DNA of 39,355 nucleotides from Fluviicola sp. (GTDB taxonomy: Bacteria; Bacteroidota; Bacteroidia; Flavobacteriales_D; Crocinitomicaceae). The stretch covers positions 1 to 39,355 of the forward strand of contig NVXV01000001.1 in the NCBI GenBank assembly GCA_002734085.1. The letters run 5' to 3'. A program made the translations under genes and the position numbers. The notes beneath the pieces are model-generated. The model had not been told where the DNA came from. It saw only the letters and a program-made list of their open reading frames with translations, and did not search any database. Positions 25,152-33,909 of this stretch are shown here, in pieces (the first letter of the stretch is position 1; every line of letters starts with the position of its first letter).

Positions 25152-27995
25152 ATGACTTATTTCATTGATCGCATTGCACAGTTTATTCATGAGGAAGAAA
25201 TTCCTTTGGAGCACCTTACTATTGTGCTGCCATCACAAAGAGCCAAAAAATACCTGCAACGCGCGTTATTTCAAACCTATGAAAAGCCGATTTTTTCTCC
25301 AAAAATTATAACCATGAATAGATGGATAAAGGAATTATCTCCTTTACCAATTATTGAACCAACCCGAGCGCTCTTCAAACTTTACGATGTTCACTTGGAA
25401 GTGGATAAAGAAGAGCCTCAAACGTTGGATGAATTTTTAAAATGGGGAAAAACATTACTCAGTGATTTTGATGAAATGGATCGCTACCTTATTGATAGTA
25501 AAGATTTGTTTAAGAATTTGGCAGATATAAAAGAAATAGAAAATTGGAGCTTTAATTCTGAAGAACTCACTGAAGGTCAAAAAAAGTTCATGCGTTTCTG
25601 GGATTTATTGTCGGAATACTATGAAAAGCTCAATGAGCAACTTCAAAAAGATGGTGAGTGTTACATGGGAAATGCGTATCGAAATGTGGCGGAACAAATT
25701 GATCTCGTCTTTAAAGAAGACAAGGAAACGTGTTTCCTTTTCGCAGGCTTTAACGCGCTTTCACCTGCGGAAAAATCCATAATGAAGCAATTGGAGAAAA
25801 TGGGTCGTGCCAATATTTTCATTGATGCAGATCGATTCTATCTGGATGACAAAAATCACGAAGCGGGAAGTTTTATCCGAGATTTGATGCAAACACTTCA
25901 GGTGACAAAACTGCCTTATATTCAGGATACACTGAGTCAAGACAGTAAAAATATACAAGTAATAAATTGCGCGCAACCCACAGGTCAGGCAAAAGTCACT
26001 GCGACTTTACTCAAAGATAAAATTCCGCCGACCGAACTTTCATCGACCTTATTGCTTTTGGGAGACGAGAAAATGATTGTTCCCGTGATTAAAAATATTC
26101 CTCTATCTGTTGGAGAAACAAATATAACTCTCGGTCTCCCTTTGAAACATACGGCAATTCGTTCATGGGTGGATCTTTTGTTTGTTGTGCAGGAACATTT
26201 TACGCAGTTTAGAACCAAAACAATTTATCATAAGGACTTTATAAAATTCATCAAACACCCTTTTATCATTGGTATTTGTTCGAACGAGGATTTAAAAGCA
26301 TTAGCGAAAATCGAACAAACAATCTTAGAGAAGAACTGGTTGTTTATCTATCCGAAAGAACTAAATATAAGTGAAACACTTCTTCATATTGTCAACGAAT
26401 TCTTTTCGAGCTGGCATCAATCTCCATTAGTAGCGACGGAGAAAATTCGTTCGATGAATGCATTTCTTTACAAGTACATTAATGCGAATGAAAAAGCAAT
26501 TGAAAGTGCTATTCTGTATCATTTTGACCAATCGTTAATTAAATTAGAAAACATTCTCGAAGAGTTTAAACCAGGTCTAAAACTCAATACGTTTAAATCA
26601 TTATTCAATCAACATTGGATCAATGAAACCATTGCTTATTATGGAAATCCATTGGATGGATTGCAAGTGATGGGATTATTAGAAACACGACTTATTGATT
26701 TTGAAAATGTCATCGTTGTAGGATTAAATGACGGAAGTATGCCGCCGACAAATCCAATTCAGACGATGATCCCGATGGATTTAAGGCAATACCATAAACT
26801 TCCTACTCCTAGGGAAAAACAAGGTCTGTTTGCGCATCACTTTTATCGTTTGCTTCACCATGCGAAAAACGTATGGATTACTTATTCCTCAGCGGACAGC
26901 AGTATGGGAGTGGATGAACCTTCTCGTTATATTCAGCAGTTGAAACTAGAGCTTTCTCGGATTAATAAGAATATAAACTTTGAAGAAGTGGACTACACCA
27001 TCTCAAATGAAGAAGAGAAAAGTCAGCCTTTGGTTGTTCCAAAATCAGACGCTATTATTAATCGATTAGATGAGTATTTTGAAAAAGGAACTTCAGCTTC
27101 CGCGATTCGAACCTATTTGAGTTGCTCATTGGATTTCTATTACAAATACCTCCTTGGATTTGGAGAAGAAGACGAAGTTGAAGAAGATATAGAAGCGAGT
27201 AGTTTTGGAAGCTTTATTCATGATACATTAGAAACACTATATCAACCATACGCAAAATATAATGACGAAGGTGAAGTACAAAATGATCCTCCAAGAGCGC
27301 TCTCTTCTGCAGGAGTAGAGCAAATGCTCGAACAACAAAAATCATTGCTGCAGAAAGGATTTGAAAAACACTTCGAAAAAGACAAAAATGCAATTCTCGA
27401 AGGGAAAAACTATTTAAGTTTTGAAGTAGCCAGTCATCTAACCGAACGCTTTTTAAAAGCAGAGCGAAAGTTATTGAAGTCCCAAAAAGGACACCTTTTT
27501 ATTGAATCACTTGAAGAAAACATCACTAAAACAATCAATTTGGATGTTGATGGTACTGAGAAAACGGTCTGTCTAAAAGGTATCATTGACCGCGTCGATC
27601 GATTGAATGATGGTGTAAGAATTATTGACTACAAATCGGGGAAATGCGAGAAAGTAGATGTAAGAATCACAGGAAACACAAAAAATAGCACCAAAACAGA
27701 TTTAGAACATTTGATCTACAACATTAAAAAGCGAAAATATGTTCTTCAATTGTTGATTTACAATTATCTATATCAAGAAAAATACGGCGTTTATCCTGAA
27801 AAATCAGGAATCGTTTCTCTTATAAACATTGAGGATAGCCCTTTTTATTTAGAGAATAAATTAACGGATGATATACACTCTTTAATGGAATTATTCGAAG
27901 AAGCATTATTTGAAATTGTAAGATCTGCATACGATAGGGAAAGCCTTTTTGAACATGATAGTACAAGTGATTTTTGTGGGTATTGTGAAGGGTGA
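25152..27995 (+). CDS. AddB-like helicase-nuclease family protein with PD-(D/E)XK domain
   Basis: A 947-residue protein resembling the AddB side of AddAB double-strand-break repair complexes. The N-terminal half is a degenerate superfamily-1 helicase fold (TIVLPSQRAKKYLQ, no intact Walker A; VVGLNDGSMPP; PREKQGLFAHHFYRLL; WITYSSADSS). The C-terminal nuclease has C657 in TYLSCSLDFYYKYLLG, FGSFIHDTLE (~688-697) and the PD-(D/E)XK core GIIDRVDRL...IIDYKSGK (~810-830). AddB family proteins bind a [4Fe-4S] cluster with one early and three late cysteines. Here the late group is only FCGYC, and the protein ends two residues later (EG, then TGA TAG), so one ligand appears to be lost. A perfect palindrome starts 7 bases after the stop. 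The AddA partner is not in the window. Confidence 0.85.
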   Translation: MTYFIDRIAQFIHEEEIPLEHLTIVLPSQRAKKYLQRALFQTYEKPIFSPKIITMNRWIKELSPLPIIEPTRALFKLYDVHLEVDKEEPQTLDEFLKWGKTLLSDFDEMDRYLIDSKDLFKNLADIKEIENWSFNSEELTEGQKKFMRFWDLLSEYYEKLNEQLQKDGECYMGNAYRNVAEQIDLVFKEDKETCFLFAGFNALSPAEKSIMKQLEKMGRANIFIDADRFYLDDKNHEAGSFIRDLMQTLQVTKLPYIQDTLSQDSKNIQVINCAQPTGQAKVTATLLKDKIPPTELSSTLLLLGDEKMIVPVIKNIPLSVGETNITLGLPLKHTAIRSWVDLLFVVQEHFTQFRTKTIYHKDFIKFIKHPFIIGICSNEDLKALAKIEQTILEKNWLFIYPKELNISETLLHIVNEFFSSWHQSPLVATEKIRSMNAFLYKYINANEKAIESAILYHFDQSLIKLENILEEFKPGLKLNTFKSLFNQHWINETIAYYGNPLDGLQVMGLLETRLIDFENVIVVGLNDGSMPPTNPIQTMIPMDLRQYHKLPTPREKQGLFAHHFYRLLHHAKNVWITYSSADSSMGVDEPSRYIQQLKLELSRINKNINFEEVDYTISNEEEKSQPLVVPKSDAIINRLDEYFEKGTSASAIRTYLSCSLDFYYKYLLGFGEEDEVEEDIEASSFGSFIHDTLETLYQPYAKYNDEGEVQNDPPRALSSAGVEQMLEQQKSLLQKGFEKHFEKDKNAILEGKNYLSFEVASHLTERFLKAERKLLKSQKGHLFIESLEENITKTINLDVDGTEKTVCLKGIIDRVDRLNDGVRIIDYKSGKCEKVDVRITGNTKNSTKTDLEHLIYNIKKRKYVLQLLIYNYLYQEKYGVYPEKSGIVSLINIEDSPFYLENKLTDDIHSLMELFEEALFEIVRSAYDRESLFEHDSTSDFCGYCEG

Positions 27996-28001
27996 TAGAA
28001 A

Positions 28002-28047
28002 TTGGAATGTGTAGGGATGCACGGCCGTGCATCCCTACACATTCCAA
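28002..28047. repeat. Perfect 46-bp palindrome between convergent genes
   Basis: Two 23-base arms match exactly with no spacer; the left arm begins TTGGAATGTGTAGGG and the centre is GCACGG|CCGTGC. It lies between the stops of the AddB-like gene (plus) and the T9SS cargo gene (minus), so its RNA would fold into a hairpin from either direction and could terminate both. The core TAGGGATGCACGG resembles short palindromic repeats I have seen scattered in many bacterial genomes, which suggests a mobile REP-type element rather than a dedicated terminator. No T-run follows on the plus strand until AATTAAAAAA. Confidence 0.85.
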
Positions 28048-28076
28048 ACATTACATTAAGTTCTAATTAAAAAACC

Positions 28077-31000
28077 CTATTCCTTAATCACAGACAAAAC
28101 CGGCAACTCCGATTTATCAAACACAACAGAATAAACCCCTTTGGATAAACCGGAAATATCTACCGTCTGTTCTTTTCCATTCATCTTACCAGACAATACT
28201 TCTTTACCCTCCATACTAACTACCTTGAATGCTGAATGGATAGTGTTTTCTGAAGATATCGTGAATGTTTTTGACGTTGGGTTCGGGTAGATATTTAAGG
28301 TTTTCTGTTCGAAGTCTTTTAATCCAACGTTACTAATAGTAACACAATCTGTAGTATCAGTACAACCATTTTCTGTTACGATAGCTGCATAGCTCCCATT
28401 ACTGGCTGCTTCAAAAGTTTGATTGGTTGCTCCAGGAATTACTTGATAGTTTTGATCACAATTTACCCATTGATATTGGGCATTGCTTGCATCAGTTTCC
28501 AGCGTAATGTCATCTAATTGAGTGATGATGTTATTGACTATATCTATAGTTAAGTCTAATATAACTGTTGAATCACAGCCAGCTTGATTGGTAAATACTT
28601 CTGAATACTGACCAGTTTGAGTATACGTTTGACTATTGGTACTCCATGTAAAGCTCTCACAGGCTACAGTAGTTTCTGTTAATGAACTAGAACTATTAAT
28701 TGTTAGATTAAGTGATACAGTTGAATCGCACCCAGCTGAATTAGTTAAAATAGATGAATAGTTTCCTGATTGACTATAGATCTGACCATTAGCGTTCCAA
28801 TTGTAATTATCACATGCTACAATTGTTTCTGTGGATGAATTTGAATTACTAATAGTTAAATCAAGTGTTACCGTTGAATCACAACCTTCAGTGTTGGTCA
28901 ATACAGTTGTATATTGACCGGTTTGACTATATGTTTGACCGTCTGCGCTCCAGATATAACTATCGCAATTAGTAACAGTTTCTGAACTTGATGTAGATTG
29001 ATTGATCGTAAGGTTTAATGTAACTGTACTATCAAGGCCAGATTGATTAGTTAATACTTCCGTATATATTCCAGATTGTGTATAAATTTGACCATTGGTA
29101 CTCCAAGTGTAACTTGAACACTCCGATACTGATTGTACTATAAAATCTCCAATAGGGTCACTCTCAATCATATCATTGATAAGATGATCTGTTTCATTTG
29201 TTATAATAGGAGCATTAAAATCAAAATAAATATCCGCTTGATTATTAATTAACGTTCCATTTGGTAAATTAGGAGCTTGATCAACAGTGAATGTCACAAA
29301 ACCATTACTCCCTGGTTCATCTGTTGTGCTATCGGGTAACATAATATCATCAAATGTCCACTCTAAGACTCTTGGACCATATTTTCTAAACGTATACTCA
29401 TGACTTGATACTCCAGGCGTGACAGTAAAAATATTTAGATCCGTATCTAACGTATCTCTAATCACAACGGTAAAAGCGGTATCTGTTCCCGTATTCTGAA
29501 ACCTTATAACGTATTGTAACTGCTGATTAGGTTGTATGTGATTTTGTTCGGTTACACCTGATGGAAAACCTCTCTTATCATTGGGGTCATAGCTTCCTGT
29601 TACGACACCACAGTAAATATCAACTACAGGATCTGCATCATTTAATGGGTAATTATTTATCAAATTTGGAATCCATTCCGATGAATCAGTACCACATAAC
29701 TCTACATGCGCGTTCGGATGCGAATTACCCGGATGTAAAGGGTGTTGTTCGACTGCTAAAATCCATGTTTCACCGTTTGCGGGATAAGAGAAGTAAATTG
29801 TCTCCTGTCCTTGAAGTTGAACAGAATCTATATCGACTAAAGTATCATTTACGTAAAGTAAAACAGGTGAGAAGCAATCCATATCACCACTACCTAAATC
29901 ACCTGTATTTGTAATAGAGAACTGAACGGAGTCCCCTTGGCACCAACCTTCGACCTGCAAGCTGGAATTATCCCATGGTAATGTGCATGGTTGAGGCATG
30001 ACAAGGTTCGGGTCATTGCCATACGTTGGAGGTAGAGGGTTTGTTGGTATTGAATCTAAGGCACAGCTGTCTACTGGATATAATGTGGCATCCATACAAA
30101 GTGTTTCGCCTAATAATGCATCACAACTAACTGTGGTATTGATCGTGAAGTTAACACATTGACCAGGGTTTAAATTCCCTAACTGAAACCTGTACATATG
30201 ATTTCCTAAGGATGTATAGGGTAATGAAGTTGAAGTAGGAGTAAGGAGAGAATCCAGTTCAACATCAGCATAAGCTGAATTTAAAGCTCCAGTTGCCGTG
30301 ATGTCATTACAAGCCTGCACATAAACAACTTGACCAGTAAAACATCTTCTTAAGAAAGGGGCATTAATACTAATGTCAGGGCTACTACAAGGATTATTAT
30401 TCACCATTCCAAAATCAGGCCCAGGCGTCTCAACTTGAGGGTCTGTCACAGTAAAGCTCTGCGATACTGGACAGGTAGGTGTCCAATTTAAGTTGGTGGT
30501 ATCAATGGTTGCAGTATAAGTTCCAATTGGTAATGAGTCTAGATACCACATACCACTACTAGTGACCTCTGCAATATAACCACCCGGACTAATAGTCACG
30601 GGTATACCTGCTAAACCGAGTTCAGAAGTTTCTAAAATGCAATTCTCATTTATATCTTTATACACGTTGCCGTATATATTTGGTATACCAATTTTTACAA
30701 TCCAACCGTCAGTACCTCCATTATTTCCAGTTACATCTCCATCATTGGAGTAAGAAAATCCTGCAACAATATATCCCCCATCTGTTGTTTGCTCGATTGA
30801 GCTTCCACTTTCGTTTCCAGAACCACCTAATGATTTTTGCCATATGATGTTCCCAGCTAAGTCTAATTTAATAATCCAATAGTCATCTCCTCCATTATTT
30901 ACAGTAACATCTACATCATTGGATTGAGATCTTCCAGTTACAATATATCCCCCATCTGTGGTTTGTTGAATTGACCCAGGCCTATCATCTTCACTACCGC

Positions 31001-31958
31001 CGTATGATTTTTGCCAAGTGATGTTTCCAGATGTATTCAATTTGACAATCCAGTAGTCCCAGCCTCCAATAGATCCTGTTACATCTCCATTGATAGAATA
31101 AGATTGACCAGCAACAATATATCCCCCATCTGTTGTTTGTTGAATCGATCCAGGTTGATCACTCCAAGAACCACCTAGTGATTTCTGCCAAATGATATTT
31201 CCCACTCCATCGAGTTTTACAATCCAGTAGTCATAATCACCGTGATTTCCTGAGACATCTCCATTACTGGATTGAGATCGTCCAGCAACAATAAAACCTC
31301 CGTCTGTGGTTTGTTGAATTGAAGATCCAAAATCATATCCAGTGCCACCAAGTGATTTTTGCCAAGTAATATTTCCAGCTGCATCCAGTTTTAAGATCCA
31401 ATAGTCGTAAAAACCATGATTTCCAGAAACATTCCCATCGTTAGAATCAGAGTTTCCGATAATAATATACCCATCGTCTAATGTTTGTTTAATTGAAGAT
31501 GCCGCATCATTTCCAGAACCACCAAATGATTTTTGCCAAGTGATATTTCCTGTTGCATCTATTTTTACAACCCAGTAGTCATAACTCCCCTGATTTACAC
31601 TAACATCTCCATCATTGGAAACAGAAGATCCAACAACAATATATCCTCCATCTGTAGTTTGTTCAATTGAGGACATCATATCATCTGAAGAACCTCCATA
31701 TGTTTTTTGCCAATTCGTATCTCCAACTACATCAAGTTTTACAATCCAAAAGTCGTAACCTCCATTATTTCCTATTACATCTCCATCATTCGATTCAGTT
31801 TGTCCAGCAACAATATATCCTCCATCTACTGTTTGTTTAATTGATCGTGCATGATCATTCGCAGATCCACCCAGCGATTTCTGCCATTCAATAACTGGTT
31901 CCTGTGCAAATCCAAAACTTGAGATTAATAAAAGTGGTAGAAATAATATTCTTTTCAT
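28077..31958 (-). CDS. Large T9SS-secreted protein: seven-repeat propeller, SdrD_B-like and PKD-like modules, C-terminal sorting domain
   Basis: A 1293-residue secreted protein with a signal peptide (MKRILFLPLLLISSFGFAQ). Residues 25-430 are seven 58-residue repeats, each W-Q-K-S-x-G-G-S...S-I-x-Q-T-x-D-G-G-Y-I-V-x-G...W-I-V-K-L-D, consistent with a seven-bladed beta-propeller. A Cna/SdrD_B-like domain (NIYGNVYKDINENCILETSELGLAGIPV) and a cysteine-containing middle region follow. Next is the Bacteroidota domain GSYDPNDKRGFPSG...YVIRFQNTGTDTA...ADIYFDFNAPIITNET. Four ~47-residue repeats (C-x-S/N-Y-x-W-x-x-x-G-Q-x-Y-x-Q-x-G...GCDSTVTLNLTI) lead to a type A T9SS sorting domain, NIYPNPTSKTFTI...ISGLSKGVYSVVF. 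It is probably exported by T9SS and anchored at or released from the surface; role unknown, possibly adhesion. Confidence 0.93.
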   Translation of the reverse strand: MKRILFLPLLLISSFGFAQEPVIEWQKSLGGSANDHARSIKQTVDGGYIVAGQTESNDGDVIGNNGGYDFWIVKLDVVGDTNWQKTYGGSSDDMMSSIEQTTDGGYIVVGSSVSNDGDVSVNQGSYDYWVVKIDATGNITWQKSFGGSGNDAASSIKQTLDDGYIIIGNSDSNDGNVSGNHGFYDYWILKLDAAGNITWQKSLGGTGYDFGSSIQQTTDGGFIVAGRSQSSNGDVSGNHGDYDYWIVKLDGVGNIIWQKSLGGSWSDQPGSIQQTTDGGYIVAGQSYSINGDVTGSIGGWDYWIVKLNTSGNITWQKSYGGSEDDRPGSIQQTTDGGYIVTGRSQSNDVDVTVNNGGDDYWIIKLDLAGNIIWQKSLGGSGNESGSSIEQTTDGGYIVAGFSYSNDGDVTGNNGGTDGWIVKIGIPNIYGNVYKDINENCILETSELGLAGIPVTISPGGYIAEVTSSGMWYLDSLPIGTYTATIDTTNLNWTPTCPVSQSFTVTDPQVETPGPDFGMVNNNPCSSPDISINAPFLRRCFTGQVVYVQACNDITATGALNSAYADVELDSLLTPTSTSLPYTSLGNHMYRFQLGNLNPGQCVNFTINTTVSCDALLGETLCMDATLYPVDSCALDSIPTNPLPPTYGNDPNLVMPQPCTLPWDNSSLQVEGWCQGDSVQFSITNTGDLGSGDMDCFSPVLLYVNDTLVDIDSVQLQGQETIYFSYPANGETWILAVEQHPLHPGNSHPNAHVELCGTDSSEWIPNLINNYPLNDADPVVDIYCGVVTGSYDPNDKRGFPSGVTEQNHIQPNQQLQYVIRFQNTGTDTAFTVVIRDTLDTDLNIFTVTPGVSSHEYTFRKYGPRVLEWTFDDIMLPDSTTDEPGSNGFVTFTVDQAPNLPNGTLINNQADIYFDFNAPIITNETDHLINDMIESDPIGDFIVQSVSECSSYTWSTNGQIYTQSGIYTEVLTNQSGLDSTVTLNLTINQSTSSSETVTNCDSYIWSADGQTYSQTGQYTTVLTNTEGCDSTVTLDLTISNSNSSTETIVACDNYNWNANGQIYSQSGNYSSILTNSAGCDSTVSLNLTINSSSSLTETTVACESFTWSTNSQTYTQTGQYSEVFTNQAGCDSTVILDLTIDIVNNIITQLDDITLETDASNAQYQWVNCDQNYQVIPGATNQTFEAASNGSYAAIVTENGCTDTTDCVTISNVGLKDFEQKTLNIYPNPTSKTFTISSENTIHSAFKVVSMEGKEVLSGKMNGKEQTVDISGLSKGVYSVVFDKSELPVLSVIKE
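28540..29125 (-). repeat. Four in-frame ~140-bp coding repeats near the C-terminus
   Basis: Four copies of a ~47-codon unit with Y/F-x-W-x-x-x-x-Q-x-Y-x-Q-x-G-x-Y and GCDSTVxLxLTI (the first copy has GLDSTV). Each copy after the first brings one Cys before the aromatic motif and one in GCDST, possibly forming disulfides between neighbouring units. Confidence 0.75.
30669..31886 (-). repeat. Seven in-frame 174-bp coding repeats (propeller blades)
   Basis: Seven copies of a 58-codon unit starting at each WQKS/T codon, with no length variation in the copies I counted. Recurring DNA such as CAACAATATATCCTCCATC (minus-strand sense IVAG/DGGYI) appears in nearly every unit. Such repeats can recombine and expand or contract. 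Confidence 0.85.
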
Positions 31959-31980
31959 AGGTTGTTTGTATTTAAGGTTT

Positions 31981-32011
31981 CAAATATAGATGAATTTGGA
32001 TTGTTTACCAA
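31981..32011 (-). promoter_or_regulatory. Promoter of the T9SS cargo gene
   Basis: Minus-strand TTG (32011-32009), a 20-base spacer and TATATTTG (31988-31981), a full Bacteroidota consensus match. Transcription would start near 31974, leaving a leader of about 16 bases before the ATG at 31958. Confidence 0.7.
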
Positions 32012-32076
32012 ACTAGCGGATTCATAGGCCGATTGAATAGTAACAAATGAAATAAAAGCCTCACTAAATATTTCCT

Positions 32077-32084
32077 TATCTTTG
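32077..32084 (+). promoter_or_regulatory. -7 element TATCTTTG directly before uvrC
   Basis: An exact TAnnTTTG match ending 5 bases before the uvrC ATG at 32090. If used, the transcript would begin at or within a base or two of the start codon. No TTG lies at the expected -33 distance, so support is partial. Confidence 0.4.
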
Positions 32085-32089
32085 TTTAT

Positions 32090-33895
32090 ATGTCTGAAAG
32101 GCTCGATAAGTTAAAAGCTAAAATCAAAACGCTTCCTGAAAAACCAGGGATTTATCAGTATTTTGATGAGTTTGGGAAGATTATTTATGTCGGAAAGGCT
32201 AAAAGTCTTAAGAAAAGAGTCAATTCTTATTTTACGAAAAATCACGACACGGCGAAAACGAGGATCTTAGTTCGTCGGATTCATGATATTCACTACATCA
32301 TTGTGGATTCTGAAACGGATGCGCTACTGCTTGAAAATAACCTCATCAAAAAGTATCGTCCGCGTTATAATATTCAGCTCAAAGACGACAAAACGTATCC
32401 TTGGATTTGTATCAAAAATGAGCGATTCCCAAGAATTTTCAGTACGCGCAGAGTGATTAAAGATGGTTCGAAGTATTTCGGTCCTTATCCATCAGTGAAA
32501 ATCGTAAATACATTGTTGGAATTGATGCGTGAGCTTTATCCCCTGCGGACTTGTCATTACGATTTAAATGAAGAAAGTATTGAAAAAGGGAAATTTAAGG
32601 TTTGTCTGGAGTACCATATTGGAAATTGCAAAGCTCCGTGTGTCGGTAAGGAAAAAGAAGAAGACTATCAAGAATACATCAATCAAATCGAACACATTGT
32701 AAAAGGGAATATTGCTTCTGTAATTAAAATGCTCAAAGAAAAAATGCATGCCGCTGCAGAAAAATTTGAATTTGAAGAAGCGGAGAGTTTAAAGCAGAAA
32801 ATCAAATCTCTTGAAAAGTACAGAGCGAAATCTACTGTTGTTTCTCCAACTATTCATCAGGTGGATGTGTTGACTTTGGATAAAGGGGAAAAGAATGCTT
32901 TTGTCAACTACCTTGTGATTAATAATGGAGCCATCATTCATGGTCACACGGTCGAAGTAAAGAAAAAACTAGATGAATCTGATGCCGAAATTTTGACTTT
33001 TGCGTTGCTGAACATGCGGGAAAAATTCAATAGTCAATCCAAGGAGATTTTAGTTGAAAGTTCAAAAGGATTAAAAATTGAAGGACTATCATTTTTCACC
33101 CCCCAGCGTGGAGATAAAAAACATCTCTTAGATTTATCGAGAAGAAATGCTAAATTCTATCGGCTGGAACGCCAAAAGCAGGAACATTTAAAGAATCCTG
33201 AAGTAAAATCTGAACGCATACTTAAAAGCATTCAAAAAGATTTTCGCCTTCAAGAACTACCTGTGCACATGGAGTGTTTTGACAACTCAAATATTCAAGG
33301 GACAAATCCAGTTTCGGCCTGTGTGGTTTTTAAAAACGGTCGACCCAGTAAAAAAGATTATCGCCATTTCAATATAAAAACCGTTGAAGGTCCTGACGAT
33401 TTTGAATCGATGCGTGAAGCTATTTATCGTCGCTACAAAAGACTCACAGAAGAAGGGCAATCACTTCCACAACTATTAATCGTTGATGGAGGAAAAGGAC
33501 AGCTCAGCGCTGGTGTTGATGCACTGGAGAAACTTGGTTTACGCGGAAAAATCCCCATTGTGGGAATTGCTAAACGATTAGAAGAAATCTTCTTTCCGGG
33601 AGATAGTATTCCTTTGTACTTAGACAAAAAAAGTGAAAGTCTCAAGGTCATTCAATACATGCGAAATGAAGCACACCGATTTGGTATTGAACACCATAGA
33701 AATCGGCGGAGTAAGTCTTCTTTAATCTCTGAACTCATCCAGATCAATGGTATTGGAGAAAAAACGCAAGAACAATTGATGCGTCACTTTAAAACAGTTT
33801 CTAAAATTAAAAGCTCATCAGAAAAAGAGTTGGCAGATGTTGTTGGATTGTCAAAGGCAAGAATTTTAATTGCCTATTTCAAAAACGAACTCTAA
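32090..33895 (+). CDS. uvrC: Excinuclease ABC subunit C
   Basis: Makes the two incisions in nucleotide excision repair. In order: the GIY-YIG 3'-nuclease domain (KPGIYQYFDEFGKIIYVGKAKSLKKRV, 18-46); a four-Cys cluster (CHYDLN...KVCLEYHIGNCKAPC), matching the recently recognised UvrC iron-sulfur site; and a UVR motif for UvrB contact (MLKEKMHAAAEKFEFEEAESLKQKI). Then come the RNase H-like 5'-nuclease domain (HMECFDNSNIQGTNPVSACVVF, LLIVDGGKGQL) and two C-terminal helix-hairpin-helix motifs (INGIGEKTQEQLMRHF, VVGLSKARILIAYF). The 601-residue length is normal. It converges with the esterase gene with only 14 bases between the stops. Confidence 0.98.
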   Translation: MSERLDKLKAKIKTLPEKPGIYQYFDEFGKIIYVGKAKSLKKRVNSYFTKNHDTAKTRILVRRIHDIHYIIVDSETDALLLENNLIKKYRPRYNIQLKDDKTYPWICIKNERFPRIFSTRRVIKDGSKYFGPYPSVKIVNTLLELMRELYPLRTCHYDLNEESIEKGKFKVCLEYHIGNCKAPCVGKEKEEDYQEYINQIEHIVKGNIASVIKMLKEKMHAAAEKFEFEEAESLKQKIKSLEKYRAKSTVVSPTIHQVDVLTLDKGEKNAFVNYLVINNGAIIHGHTVEVKKKLDESDAEILTFALLNMREKFNSQSKEILVESSKGLKIEGLSFFTPQRGDKKHLLDLSRRNAKFYRLERQKQEHLKNPEVKSERILKSIQKDFRLQELPVHMECFDNSNIQGTNPVSACVVFKNGRPSKKDYRHFNIKTVEGPDDFESMREAIYRRYKRLTEEGQSLPQLLIVDGGKGQLSAGVDALEKLGLRGKIPIVGIAKRLEEIFFPGDSIPLYLDKKSESLKVIQYMRNEAHRFGIEHHRNRRSKSSLISELIQINGIGEKTQEQLMRHFKTVSKIKSSSEKELADVVGLSKARILIAYFKNEL

Positions 33896-33909
33896 TTTAC
33901 TAGCTCAAT

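Noticed and set aside
27820-28051. Short minus-strand frames running through the palindrome
   Set aside because: They arise from the palindrome and antisense of the AddB-like gene; no start context or homology.
30669-31886. CRISPR array
   Set aside because: The repeats are in-frame 174-base coding units with no unique spacers between short direct repeats.
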